Shown here: piece after piece, positions 9,660-17,849 of the stretch
Layout: every line of letters begins with the position of its first letter
Numbering within the stretch: position 1 is the stretch's first letter
From: CAVPUA01 sp963828015
GTDB lineage: Bacteria; Actinomycetota; Actinomycetes; Mycobacteriales; Jatrophihabitantaceae
Direction: 5' to 3'
DNA: 64,000 bases
Assembly: GCA_963828015.1 (NCBI GenBank)
Contig: CAWHCD010000004.1
Span: 868,001-932,000 of the forward strand
Program-made: the position numbers and the translations under genes
The notes under the pieces: model-generated
Databases searched by the model: none
Seen by the model: only the letters and a program-made list of their open reading frames with translations
Told to the model about the DNA's origin: nothing

Positions 9660-9845
9660 ATGGCCAAGACAGCCCTGAAGAACAAGGCGGCCGCCAAGCC
9701 GAAGTTCAAGGTCCGCGGCTATACGCGGTGCCAGCGCTGCGGGCGGGCCCACTCGGTCTACCGCAAGTTCGGCCTGTGCCGCATCTGCCTGCGGGAAATG
9801 GCGCATGCCGGGGAGCTCCCCGGCGTCACCAAGTCCTCCTGGTAA
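9660..9845 (+). CDS. rpsN: 30S ribosomal protein S14, zinc-binding short form
   Basis: This 61-residue S14 keeps the zinc ribbon: two CxxC pairs in YTRCQRCGRAH and FGLCRICLREMA. This short zinc-type S14 (also called rpsZ) in the spc operon is the primary form in Actinobacteria; zinc-free paralogues elsewhere in a genome replace it under zinc starvation. It follows rplE by 2 nt. Confidence 0.97.
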   Translation: MAKTALKNKAAAKPKFKVRGYTRCQRCGRAHSVYRKFGLCRICLREMAHAGELPGVTKSSW

Positions 9846-9913
9846 GCAACTCAAGAGCATTTCCAATAACGCGGTAGGCCCCCGGGAACCGTCGCGAGAA
9901 AGTAGTAGCAGCA

Positions 9914-10321
9914 ATGACAATGACCGACCCGATCGCGGACATGCTGACCCGTCTGCGTAACGCCAACTCCGCCTTCCAGGACGAGGTGGTGATGCCGCAT
10001 TCGAAGCTGAAGGGGCACATCGCCGAGATCCTCAAGCAGGAGGGCTACATCGCCGGCTTCACCGTCGTCGATGCGCCTCCCGGGCTGCCCGGGCGTGTTC
10101 TCACGCTCGATCTGAAGTACGGCCCCAACCGGGAGCGCAGCATCGCCGGAGTACGCCGCGTGTCCAAGCCCGGTCTGCGCGTCTACGCCAAGTCCACGGG
10201 CATGCCCCGCGTGCTGGGTGGCCTGGGCGTCGCGATCATCTCGACATCGACTGGACTGCTGACCGACCGGCAGGCCACCAAGCGCGGAGTAGGCGGAGAA
10301 GTTCTCGCCTACGTCTGGTAG
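9914..10321 (+). CDS. rpsH: 30S ribosomal protein S8
   Basis: S8 binds the central domain of 16S rRNA and, in model systems, represses spc-operon translation. The 135 residues start MTMTDPIADMLTRLRNAN and end with GVGGEVLAYVW, both typical. The 68-nt gap to rpsN is the longest intergenic space inside this operon; it holds gagaaagtagtagcagca before the ATG but no obvious structured element. Confidence 0.97.
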   Translation: MTMTDPIADMLTRLRNANSAFQDEVVMPHSKLKGHIAEILKQEGYIAGFTVVDAPPGLPGRVLTLDLKYGPNRERSIAGVRRVSKPGLRVYAKSTGMPRVLGGLGVAIISTSTGLLTDRQATKRGVGGEVLAYVW

Positions 10322-10333
10322 AGGAGGAACAGC

Positions 10334-10876
10334 ATGAGTCGCATCGGCAGACTGCCGGTCCTCGTCCCTAGTGGCGTCGACGTCACCATCGACGGCCGCG
10401 CGGTGGTCGTGAAGGGCCCCAAGGGCACCCTGTCGCACACGGTCGCGGAGCCGATCGCGGTGGAGAAGGCCGACGACGGGTCCGTCTCGGTCACCCGCCC
10501 GGACGACGAGCGCCTGTCCAAGTCCCTGCACGGACTGTCCCGCACGCTGATCGCCAACATGGTGGTCGGCGTGACCGACGGCTACGCCAAGACGATGGAA
10601 ATCGTCGGCACCGGCTACCGGGTGCAGGCCAAGGGCAGCGACCTCGAGTTCGCGCTGGGTTTCTCGCACCCCGTGCTGGTCACCGCGCCCGCGGGCATCA
10701 CGTTCCGCGTCGAGGCCCCGACCCGTTTCGTGGTCGAGGGAATCGACAAGCAGAAGGTCGGCGAAGTCGCCGCCAACATCCGCAAGTTGCGCAAGCCCGA
10801 CCCGTACAAGGGCAAGGGCGTGCGCTACCAGGGTGAAGTTGTCCGTCGCAAGGCCGGTAAGGCAGGTAAGAAGTAA
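10334..10876 (+). CDS. rplF: 50S ribosomal protein L6
   Basis: A 180-residue L6 near the factor-binding site. MSRIGRLPVLVPSGVDVTID starts the protein, and the C-terminal motif KPDPYKGKGVRYQGEVVRRK is diagnostic. The gap of 12 nt to rpsH contains gaggaggaac, a strong Shine-Dalgarno sequence. The stop overlaps the rplR ATG (TAATG). Confidence 0.97.
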   Translation: MSRIGRLPVLVPSGVDVTIDGRAVVVKGPKGTLSHTVAEPIAVEKADDGSVSVTRPDDERLSKSLHGLSRTLIANMVVGVTDGYAKTMEIVGTGYRVQAKGSDLEFALGFSHPVLVTAPAGITFRVEAPTRFVVEGIDKQKVGEVAANIRKLRKPDPYKGKGVRYQGEVVRRKAGKAGKK

Positions 10877-11265
10877 TGGCTGCGTCCAGCATTCTCAAGA
10901 AGGCCCGGCGCTCGGCCGGCGTCTCGGCCACCCGCCGCGTCGCCAAGTCGCGCCGGCACTTCCGGCTGCGCAAGAAGGTCGTCGGCACGGCCGAGCGTCC
11001 CCGCCTGGTCGTGAACCGCTCCTCGCGCCACCTGTTCGCGCAGGTTGTCGACGACGCCACCGGCCGCACGCTGGCCTCGGCGTCGACCTACAAGCTCGAC
11101 AGCGGTGACAAGACGGCGCAGGCCAAGCAGGCCGGTGCCAGCCTGGCCGAGGCGGCCAAGGCCGTCGGCGTCGACAAGGTCGTTTTCGACCGCAGCGGCA
11201 ACACCTACACGGGACGGATCGCGGCCTTCGCCGACGCCGCCCGTGAAGCCGGCTTGGAGTTCTGA
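10876..11265 (+). CDS. rplR: 50S ribosomal protein L18
   Basis: L18 binds 5S rRNA with L5 and L25. The 129-residue protein shows the basic N-terminus, then RPRLVVNRSSRHLFAQVVDD and a C-terminus ending FADAAREAGLEF. TAATG overlap with rplF. Confidence 0.96.
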   Translation: MAASSILKKARRSAGVSATRRVAKSRRHFRLRKKVVGTAERPRLVVNRSSRHLFAQVVDDATGRTLASASTYKLDSGDKTAQAKQAGASLAEAAKAVGVDKVVFDRSGNTYTGRIAAFADAAREAGLEF

Positions 11266-11293
11266 TGTACCTGATGACTGAGGAGAAAAGCTA

Positions 11294-11950
11294 ATGCCCG
11301 GACCGCAGCGCGGAGCCCGCACCGGCGGCCCTGGTGGGCCCGGTGGAAACAGCGGGAGTGGCAACGAGCGTGGTGGCGAGCGCGGCGAACGCCGTGACCG
11401 CCGCGACGGTGGCCGGGGCCAGGGCGCCCAGGAGAAGAGCATCTACCTGGAGCGCGTGGTGACGATCAACCGCGTCGCCAAGGTGGTCAAGGGCGGTCGT
11501 CGCTTCAGCTTCACCGCACTGGTCATCGTCGGCGACGGCGACGGCACCGTCGGCGTCGGCTACGGCAAGGCCAAGGAAGTTCCGGCCGCTATCGCCAAGG
11601 GCGTCGAAGAGGCCAAGAAGAGCTTCTTCAAGGTGCCGCGCATTCAGCAGACGATCCCGCACCCGGTGCAGGGCGAGGCCGCGGCCGGCGTCGTGCTGCT
11701 CAAGCCGGCCAGCCCCGGTACCGGCGTCATCGCCGGTGGCCCGGTGCGCGCCGTGCTCGAGTGCGCCGGCATCCACGACGTGCTGTCCAAGTCGCTCGGC
11801 TCGGACAACCCGATCAACATCGTGCACGCCACGGTGGCGGCGCTCAAGGCGCTCGTGCGTCCGGAAGAGGTGGCCGCGCGTCGCGGTCTGCCGCTCGAGG
11901 ACGTCGCGCCGGCCGGTCTGCTCCGCGCGCGTGCGGGCCAGGGAGCGTAG
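11294..11950 (+). CDS. rpsE: 30S ribosomal protein S5
   Basis: S5 shapes the mRNA entry site and affects decoding fidelity. The family core begins at residue 50 or so (YLERVVTINRVAKVVKGGRR) with RRFSFTALVIVGDGDGTVG. The first 45 residues are a Gly/Arg/Asp-rich disordered extension, so the length is 218 rather than about 165-200. An aggagaaaagct site lies before the ATG. Confidence 0.97.
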   Translation: MPGPQRGARTGGPGGPGGNSGSGNERGGERGERRDRRDGGRGQGAQEKSIYLERVVTINRVAKVVKGGRRFSFTALVIVGDGDGTVGVGYGKAKEVPAAIAKGVEEAKKSFFKVPRIQQTIPHPVQGEAAAGVVLLKPASPGTGVIAGGPVRAVLECAGIHDVLSKSLGSDNPINIVHATVAALKALVRPEEVAARRGLPLEDVAPAGLLRARAGQGA

Positions 11951-11954
11951 TTCG

Positions 11955-12137
11955 ATGACCCAGCTCAAGATCACCCAAGTGCGGTCCGGGATCGGGCGCA
12001 AGCAGAACCAGCGGGAGACCCTGCGTTCGTTGGGCCTCAAGCACCTGCACGACACAGTCATCAAGGCGGACCGTCCGGAGATCCGCGGCATGGTCCACAC
12101 CGTCACCCATCTGGTGACGGTCGAGGAGGTCGACTAA
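11955..12137 (+). CDS. rpmD: 50S ribosomal protein L30
   Basis: A 60-residue L30 with the usual start LKITQVRSGIGRKQNQRETL and LGLKHLHDTVI. The frame extends upstream into rpsE, but the ATG 4 nt after the rpsE stop gives the normal family length. Confidence 0.96.
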   Translation: MTQLKITQVRSGIGRKQNQRETLRSLGLKHLHDTVIKADRPEIRGMVHTVTHLVTVEEVD

Positions 12138-12139
12138 TC

Positions 12140-12593
12140 ATGAGCACCGGACCGATCAAGGTTCATCACCTCAAGCCCGCTGCGGGCTCGCACATCAAGA
12201 AGACCCGGGTGGGTCGCGGTGAGGGCTCGAAGGGCAAGACGGCCGGACGTGGCACCAAGGGCACCAAGGCCCGCTACCAGGTCCCGGTCGGCTTCGAAGG
12301 TGGGCAGATGCCCATCCACATGCGGCTGCCGAAGCTCAAGGGCTTCACCAACCGTTTCCGCGTGGAGTACCAAGTCGTTAACCTGGCCCGCCTGGCCGAG
12401 CTGTTTCCTGAAGGCGGCGCGATCGGCGTCGACGAGCTCGTCGCTGCCGGCGCGGTCCGCAAGGGCCAGCTGGTGAAGGTGCTCGGCGACGGCGATCTCG
12501 GCTCGCGTCAAGCTCGACGTCACAGCGAATGCGTTCTCGGGCTCGGCCCGGGAGAAGCTGGCGGCGGCGGGCGGCTCGGCCAACCAGCTCTGA
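12140..12593 (+). CDS. rplO: 50S ribosomal protein L15, apparent +1 frameshift near the C-terminus
   Basis: L15 is a late-assembly large-subunit protein. Residues 1-122 are canonical (HHLKPAAGSHIKKTRVGRGE, GFEGGQMPIHMRLPKLKGF). After Ser122 (codon at 12503-12505) the same frame runs into unrelated sequence up to 12664. Skipping one base near 12506 restores VKLDVTANAFSGSAREKL and AAAGGSANQL, ending at the TGA at 12591-12593 and giving a normal 150-residue protein. So the gene is either frameshifted, misread in the assembly by one extra base, or less likely read by +1 recoding. No slippery heptamer or prfB-like stop context is visible. Confidence 0.93.
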
Positions 12594-12712
12594 GAGTTCG
12601 CGTCCGGGTCGGGTGGGAACATTCGGCCCGGAACGCGTACCGTTCGACCGTCGTGAAAAGTTAACTGCATCACCGGCCGGGTGAAGCTCCGTACACCCGC
12701 CTAGGAGGACTT

Positions 12713-14041
12713 GTGCTCAGCGCTTTCGCCTCGGCGTTCCGAACGCCGGACCTGCGCAAGAAGTTGCTTTTCACGCTCGCCATGATCGTGCTGTACCGGC
12801 TCGGTGCATCGGTCCCGACGCCTAACACGAACACCACGAACATCAACTACTGCATCAACCAGGCCAACAGCGGCGCGTCCAAGAACGTCTACGCGCTCAT
12901 CAACCTGTTCTCCGGCGGTGCCTTGCTGCGACTGTCGGTCTTCGCGCTGGGCATCATGCCCTACATCACGGCCAGCATCATCATCCAGCTGCTCGTCGTG
13001 GTCATCCCGCGTTTCGACCAGCTCAAGCAGGAAGGCCAGTCGGGGCAGCAGAAGCTGACTCAGTACAGCCGCTACCTGACGATCGGGCTGGCCATCCTGC
13101 AGGCGACCGGATTCGTCGCGCTGGCCAACTCCGGGCAGCTGTTCCAGGGCTGTGAGAACGCGTCCGGCACCGGCGAGCTCTCGATCCTCTACAAGACCGA
13201 CGTCTGGACGCTGTCGTCGATGGTCCTGACGATGATGGCCGGTACCGCCGTCATCATGTGGTTCGGCGAGATGATCACCGACCGCGGGGTCGGCAACGGC
13301 ATGAGCGTGCTGATGTTCACCTCGATCGCCGCCCGCATTCCCAATGAGGGTCAGACGATCCTGCAGAACAGCGGTGGCTTCGCCTTCACCCTGATCATCC
13401 TGCTGGGGCTGGCGATCATCGGCGCCGTGGTCTTCGTCGAACAGGGGCAGCGCCGAATACCGGTGCAGTACGCCAAACGCATGGTCGGGCGCCGCCAATA
13501 CGGCGGTACGTCGACCTATCTTCCGTTGAAGGTCAACCAGGCCGGTGTCATCCCGGTGATCTTCGCGTCCTCGCTGCTGTACATCCCGCAGCTGATCAGC
13601 CAGCTGACGTCCAACTCGACCTCGGGCTTCCAGCGCTTCGTCAACAACTACCTGATCAACCAGCAGTCCTACGTCTACGTGCTGACCTACATGGCGTTGA
13701 TCATTTTCTTCACGTACTTCTACGTCAGCATCACGTTCAACCCCGAAGAGCGCGCCGACGACATGAAGAAGTACGGCGGCTTCATTCCGGGTATCCGGCC
13801 CGGACGCCCGACGGCGGAGTACCTGCACTTCGTCCTGTCGCGGATCACCCTGGTCGGCTCGATCTACCTCGGCATCATCGCGATCCTGCCCAACATCTTC
13901 ATCTCCTACACCGGCGGGAATCAGCAGAACTTCCCCTTCGGCGGTACGGCCGTGCTGATCATGGTTGGCGTCGCCCTGGACACCGTGAAGCAGATCGAGA
14001 GCCAGCTCATGCAGCGCAACTATGAAGGCTTCCTGCGCTAA
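12713..14041 (+). CDS. secY: Preprotein translocase subunit SecY
   Basis: SecY is the ten-helix channel of the Sec translocon in the cytoplasmic membrane. The 442-residue protein opens with FRTPDLRKKLLFTLAMIVLY and shows the plug/TM2 region GGALLRLSVFALGIMPYIT. The C5 region GIRPGRPTAEYL and the C-terminal QLMQRNYEGFLR are canonical. The GTG start has an aggagg site 4 nt upstream. The 119 nt between the restored rplO stop and this start may hold an independent promoter; I cannot define one. Confidence 0.97.
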   Translation: MLSAFASAFRTPDLRKKLLFTLAMIVLYRLGASVPTPNTNTTNINYCINQANSGASKNVYALINLFSGGALLRLSVFALGIMPYITASIIIQLLVVVIPRFDQLKQEGQSGQQKLTQYSRYLTIGLAILQATGFVALANSGQLFQGCENASGTGELSILYKTDVWTLSSMVLTMMAGTAVIMWFGEMITDRGVGNGMSVLMFTSIAARIPNEGQTILQNSGGFAFTLIILLGLAIIGAVVFVEQGQRRIPVQYAKRMVGRRQYGGTSTYLPLKVNQAGVIPVIFASSLLYIPQLISQLTSNSTSGFQRFVNNYLINQQSYVYVLTYMALIIFFTYFYVSITFNPEERADDMKKYGGFIPGIRPGRPTAEYLHFVLSRITLVGSIYLGIIAILPNIFISYTGGNQQNFPFGGTAVLIMVGVALDTVKQIESQLMQRNYEGFLR

Positions 14042-14120
14042 CAGTTATGCTGCGGTGTCCCGTAGGTGACTTTTCGGTCCCTATCTGTTCGTCTTCCCGG
14101 TGTATCGGAGGTCCGGCGGT

Positions 14121-14783
14121 ATGAGACTCATCCTCGTCGGGCCACCCGGCGCCGGTAAGGGCACGCAGGCTGAGTACATCGCGGCGAACTTCGACATTCC
14201 GAAGATCTCGACCGGAGACATCTTCCGGGCCAACGTCTCGGGCGGCACGGATCTCGGCAAGCTGGCCAAGAAGTACATGGATGCCGGCGACCTCGTTCCC
14301 GACGAGGTCACGAACGCCATGGTGCGCGACCGCCTGGGCGAGCCCGATGCCGCGGCCGGTTTCCTGCTCGATGGGTTCCCGCGCAATGTGGGACAGGCCT
14401 ACGAGCTCGATGGCATCCTCAACGACATCGGCACGACCCTGGATGTGGTGCTCGAGCTCGACGTCGACAGCGAGGAAGTCGTGCGCCGGCTGTCCGGGCG
14501 CCGCACCTGCAAGAAGTGCGGGCACGTCTGGCACCTCGAGTTCGATCCGCCGACGACCCCGGACGTATGCGACCGCTGCGGTGGCGAGCTGTACCACCGC
14601 GACGACGACTTCCCCGAGACGGTTCGCCATCGTCTGGACGTCTACCAGGTCCAGACCGCGCCGCTGACCGACTTCTACGGCGGGCGGGCCCAGTTGGTCC
14701 GCGTCGACGCCCTCGGTGCGGTCGAGGACGTCACCGAGCGCGCGATCGCCGCGCTGAACGGCTTCACTCCCGCCGCCGACTGA
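14121..14783 (+). CDS. adk: Adenylate kinase with a zinc-type LID
   Basis: Converts AMP and ATP to two ADP in the cytoplasm. The P-loop GPPGAGKGTQ is at residues 7-16, DGFPRN is the AMP-binding motif and RHRLDVYQ follows. The long LID domain carries four cysteines (CKKC and CDRC), the zinc-binding version. It has 220 residues. An upstream in-frame GTG exists, but the ATG at 14121 has ggagg 9 nt before it and matches the family start MRLILVGPPG. secY-adk-map order is standard. Confidence 0.97.
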   Translation: MRLILVGPPGAGKGTQAEYIAANFDIPKISTGDIFRANVSGGTDLGKLAKKYMDAGDLVPDEVTNAMVRDRLGEPDAAAGFLLDGFPRNVGQAYELDGILNDIGTTLDVVLELDVDSEEVVRRLSGRRTCKKCGHVWHLEFDPPTTPDVCDRCGGELYHRDDDFPETVRHRLDVYQVQTAPLTDFYGGRAQLVRVDALGAVEDVTERAIAALNGFTPAAD

Positions 14784-14785
14784 CC

Positions 14786-15607
14786 ATGCGCACCGAACAG
14801 ATCGAGATCAAGTCGCCGGAGCAGATTCGGCTGATGCGCCGCGCCGGCCTGGTGGTGGCCGAAGGGCTGGCCCAGCTGCGCGCCGCCGTCGCGCCGGGGG
14901 TATCCACCCTCGACCTGGACGAGGTCGCCCGCAAGGTGCTGGCCGATGCTGGCGCGACCTCGTCGTTCCTGAACTACCACGGCTTCCCGGCCGTCATCTG
15001 CGCGTCGGTGAACGAACAGGTCGTGCACGGTATCCCGACCGCCTCGACCGTGCTGGCCGAGGGTGACGTGATCTCCCTCGATTTCGGCGCGATCGTCGAG
15101 GGCTGGCACGGCGATGCCGCGATAACGGTCGAGGTTGGAACGGTCGAGCCGGGCGCGCACGAGCTGTCCGAGGCCTGCCGCAAGTCGCTGTGGGACGGGC
15201 TGGCCCAGGCCCGGGCCGGGCGGCGCCTGAGCGACATCTCCCACGCCGTCGAGACCTCCGTGCAGCGCTCGGGCCGCTTCGGGATCGTCACGAACTACGG
15301 CGGGCACGGCATCGGCTCGGAAATGCACATGGACCCGCACATCCTCAACCATGGTCGCGCCGGGCGCGGGCCGCGCCTGGAGGCCGGCATGGCGCTGGCC
15401 ATCGAACCGATGATCACCCTGGGCCGGCGTGACACCCGCGAACTGGCCGACGGCTGGACGATCGTGACCGCCGACGGCGCGTTCGCCGCCCACTGGGAAC
15501 ACACGGTCGCGATCCTCGAGGACGGCCCCTGGGTGCTGACCGCCGAAGACGGCGGCCGGGCCGAGCTGGCCGCCCGCGGCGTCAGCCTGTCGGCGTTAGC
15601 AGACTGA
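14786..15607 (+). CDS. map: Methionine aminopeptidase type I
   Basis: Removes the initiator methionine from nascent proteins. The 273-residue protein has the pita-bread fold ligands: Asp in SLDFGAIVEGWHGDAAITV (two Asp), His in YGGHGIG, and Glu in AIEPMI and in the C-terminal WEHTVAI. The start is the ATG 2 nt after the adk stop; the open frame further upstream overlaps adk and lacks homology. Confidence 0.97.
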   Translation: MRTEQIEIKSPEQIRLMRRAGLVVAEGLAQLRAAVAPGVSTLDLDEVARKVLADAGATSSFLNYHGFPAVICASVNEQVVHGIPTASTVLAEGDVISLDFGAIVEGWHGDAAITVEVGTVEPGAHELSEACRKSLWDGLAQARAGRRLSDISHAVETSVQRSGRFGIVTNYGGHGIGSEMHMDPHILNHGRAGRGPRLEAGMALAIEPMITLGRRDTRELADGWTIVTADGAFAAHWEHTVAILEDGPWVLTAEDGGRAELAARGVSLSALAD

Positions 15608-15616
15608 TCGCGCAGT

Positions 15617-15645
15617 TTGGCGTAGGCGTGCGCGGTGCGTACACT
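15617..15645 (+). promoter_or_regulatory. Probable promoter of the infA-alpha operon
   Basis: TTGGCG (15617-15622) and TACACT (15640-15645) are separated by 17 bp, a good sigma-70/HrdB-type arrangement. They lie in the 230-nt gap between map and infA, whose remaining part is an untranslated leader with no other gene I can support. Confidence 0.6.
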
Positions 15646-15837
15646 TGAGAACTGGCATCAGCCGCCCTTTCTTCATGCCCGCTTTGGCCGCGGTCCGAAG
15701 GAGTGCAGACCCTCGCGGATGGTGTGCGGCACACATCTGGTTAACCCCAGTGGACGACGAGATTTTCGACGTCTGCCCGCTAGCGCTTCGGCGACGGTGG
15801 GCCGACGAACCATGAAATACAGCGAAAAGCGGAGGAT

Positions 15838-16059
15838 ATGGCCAAAAAAGACGGGGCCATCGAGGTCGAAGGCAAGGTTGTCGAACCGCTGCCCAACGCG
15901 ATGTTCCGGGTGGAACTGAGCAACGGGCACAAGGTACTGGCCCACATCAGCGGAAAGATGCGCCAGCACTACATCCGGATCCTGCCCGAGGACCGCGTGG
16001 TCGTGGAGCTCTCGCCCTACGACCTCACCCGCGGCCGCATCGTGTACCGCTACAAGTAG
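15838..16059 (+). CDS. infA: Translation initiation factor IF-1
   Basis: IF-1 occupies the A site during initiation. The 73-residue OB-fold protein matches the family over its whole length: MAKKDGAIEVEGKVVEPLPN, then AHISGKMRQHYIRILPEDRV. A ggaggat site sits unusually close (2 nt) to the ATG. First gene of the alpha-operon transcript. Confidence 0.98.
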   Translation: MAKKDGAIEVEGKVVEPLPNAMFRVELSNGHKVLAHISGKMRQHYIRILPEDRVVVELSPYDLTRGRIVYRYK

Positions 16060-16083
16060 TTTCTGACAAGAAAGGGCACGGCC

Positions 16084-16197
16084 GTGAAGGTCAAGCCGAG
16101 CGTCAAGCCGATCTGCGACAAGTGCAAGGTCATTCGTCGTCACGGTCGGGTCATGGTCATCTGCGAGAACCTGCGCCACAAGCAGCGCCAGGGCTAG
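16084..16197 (+). CDS. rpmJ: 50S ribosomal protein L36
   Basis: A short 37-residue protein beginning with GTG: MKVKPSVKPICDKCKVIRRH, followed by GRVMVICENLRHKQRQG. The zinc ligands C11, C14, C27 and H32 of the C+ form are present. It lies 24 nt after infA with an agaaaggg site. Confidence 0.96.
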   Translation: MKVKPSVKPICDKCKVIRRHGRVMVICENLRHKQRQG

Positions 16198-16353
16198 TAG
16201 AGGTCCAACTCAAACACGCGCATGCCTGCCACCGTCCCCGCGGCGGTGGTTCACCCCCGGAGCGTTGGCCGGGGCCGGCACTCGAATCATCGAGATAAGC
16301 CCGGACGGATGCGCGTACAGACCAGCGTTCTACAGAGAAGAGAACCAACCCGC

Positions 16354-16734
16354 ATGGCTCGTCTTGCCGGCGTTGACCTTCCCCGCGACAAGCGGCTGGA
16401 AGTTGCGCTCACCTACATCTACGGCGTGGGTCCGACCCGCGCCAAGCAGGCGCTCGAGGCCACCGGCCTGAGCCCGGACCTGCGCGCCCGCGATCTGTCC
16501 GATGAGGACATCGTGCTGCTGCGCGACCACATCGACGCCCACTTCAAGGTCGAGGGTGACCTCCGCCGTGAGGTGGCCGCCGACATCCGTCGAAAGATCG
16601 AGATCGGCTGCTACCAGGGCATTCGGCATCGCCGTGGCCTGCCGGTGCACGGGCAGCGCACCAAGACCAACGCCCGCACCCGCAAGGGCCCGAAGAAGAC
16701 CATTGCCGGCAAGAAGAAGGCAGGTAAGAAGTAA
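16354..16734 (+). CDS. rpsM: 30S ribosomal protein S13
   Basis: S13 sits in the small-subunit head and contacts P-site tRNA. The 126-residue protein starts MARLAGVDLPRDKRLEVALT and contains GIRHRRGLPVHGQRTKTNAR. An in-frame upstream ATG at 16222 is rejected because the family starts at MARLAG. The 156-nt leader after rpmJ contains GC-rich hairpin candidates (ccaccg...cggtgg near 16231) but no clear promoter. The stop overlaps the rpsK ATG. Confidence 0.97.
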   Translation: MARLAGVDLPRDKRLEVALTYIYGVGPTRAKQALEATGLSPDLRARDLSDEDIVLLRDHIDAHFKVEGDLRREVAADIRRKIEIGCYQGIRHRRGLPVHGQRTKTNARTRKGPKKTIAGKKKAGKK

Positions 16735-17138
16735 TGCCCGGACAGGTGCGCAAAGCGGGGGCCAAGAAGGTCCGCCGCAAGGAGAAGAAGAACGTCGCGC
16801 ACGGCCACGCGCACATCAAGAGCACGTTCAACAACACCATCGTCTCGATCACCGACCCGACCGGCAACGTGATCAGCTGGGCCTCGGCCGGCCATGTCGG
16901 CTTCAAGGGCTCACGTAAGTCGACGCCGTACGCGGCGCAGATGACGGCCGAGAGCGCTGCCCGCAAGGCGCAGGAGCACGGCATGAAGAAGGTCGACGTA
17001 TTCGTCAAGGGTCCGGGCTCTGGCCGCGAGACCGCCATCCGTTCGCTGCAGGCCGCGGGCCTCGAGGTCGGCACGATCTCTGACGTCACGCCGCAGCCGC
17101 ACAACGGATGCCGTCCGCCCAAGCGGCGTCGGGTCTGA
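16734..17138 (+). CDS. rpsK: 30S ribosomal protein S11
   Basis: S11 lies on the platform of the small subunit. The 134 residues include HIKSTFNNTIVSITDPTGN, KKVDVFVKGPGSGRETAIRS and the C-terminal PQPHNGCRPPKRRRV, all diagnostic. Shares one base with the rpsM stop (TAATG). Confidence 0.98.
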   Translation: MPGQVRKAGAKKVRRKEKKNVAHGHAHIKSTFNNTIVSITDPTGNVISWASAGHVGFKGSRKSTPYAAQMTAESAARKAQEHGMKKVDVFVKGPGSGRETAIRSLQAAGLEVGTISDVTPQPHNGCRPPKRRRV

Positions 17139-17151
17139 GGGAGATACAGAT

Positions 17152-17757
17152 ATGGCTCGTTACACCGGACCGGCCACGCGCATCTCGCGTCGCCTCAACA
17201 CCGACCTCGTGGGTGGCGACGCCGCCTTCGAGCGTCGTCCCTACCCGCCCGGCCAGCACGGTCGCTCGCGCATCAAGCAGAGCGAGTACCTCCTGCAGCT
17301 GCAGGAGAAGCAGAAGGCCAAGTACAGCTACGGCGTGCTGGAGAAGCAGTTCCGTCGCTACTACGAAGAGGCCACCCGTCGCCACGGCAAGACCGGTGAC
17401 AACCTGCTGCAGATCCTCGAGTCGCGCCTGGACAACGTCGTCTACCGCGCGGGCCTGGCTCGCACGCGGCGGGCCTCGCGCCAGCTGGTCAGCCACGGCC
17501 ACTTCCTGGTCAACGGCGCCAAGGTCGACATTCCGAGCTTCCGGGTGTCCCAGCACGACATCATCGACGTCAAGCCGAAGTCGCTGGAGACCACGCCGTT
17601 CCTGATCGCCCGCGAGACCCAGGGCGACCGGCCGGTTCCCGGCTGGCTGCAGGTGGTTCCCAACCGGCTGCGCATCCTGGTGCACTCGCTGCCCGAGCGC
17701 GCGCAGATCGACATCCCGCTGCAGGAACAGCTGATCGTCGAGCTTTACTCGAAGTAA
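17152..17757 (+). CDS. rpsD: 30S ribosomal protein S4
   Basis: S4 initiates 16S rRNA assembly. The 201-residue, zinc-free version begins MARYTGPATRISRRL and has the S4 RNA-binding domain LESRLDNVVYRAGLARTRRA followed by RQLVSHGHFLVNGAKVDIPS. A gagggagatacagat site precedes the ATG by a few bases. Confidence 0.98.
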   Translation: MARYTGPATRISRRLNTDLVGGDAAFERRPYPPGQHGRSRIKQSEYLLQLQEKQKAKYSYGVLEKQFRRYYEEATRRHGKTGDNLLQILESRLDNVVYRAGLARTRRASRQLVSHGHFLVNGAKVDIPSFRVSQHDIIDVKPKSLETTPFLIARETQGDRPVPGWLQVVPNRLRILVHSLPERAQIDIPLQEQLIVELYSK

Positions 17758-17849
17758 CGATCTGACCGCGCGAGCGATCAGTTCGGTGCACGTGCACGAC
17801 AAAGTTGGACGTCATATAGCGGTCGTCCTCAAACTGAAGGAGTACTACC

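Noticed and set aside
12495..12520. Programmed +1 frameshift site in rplO
   Set aside because: No stop codon or slippery codon at the shift and no upstream Shine-Dalgarno-like element as in prfB; a sequence error is simpler.
12495..12664. Longer L15 (174 residues) as a genuine variant
   Set aside because: The last 52 residues are unrelated to L15, while the conserved end exists in the +1 frame.
15635..15919. Small open frame across the infA leader
   Set aside because: Starts inside the promoter -10 region, overlaps infA out of frame, and resembles nothing.
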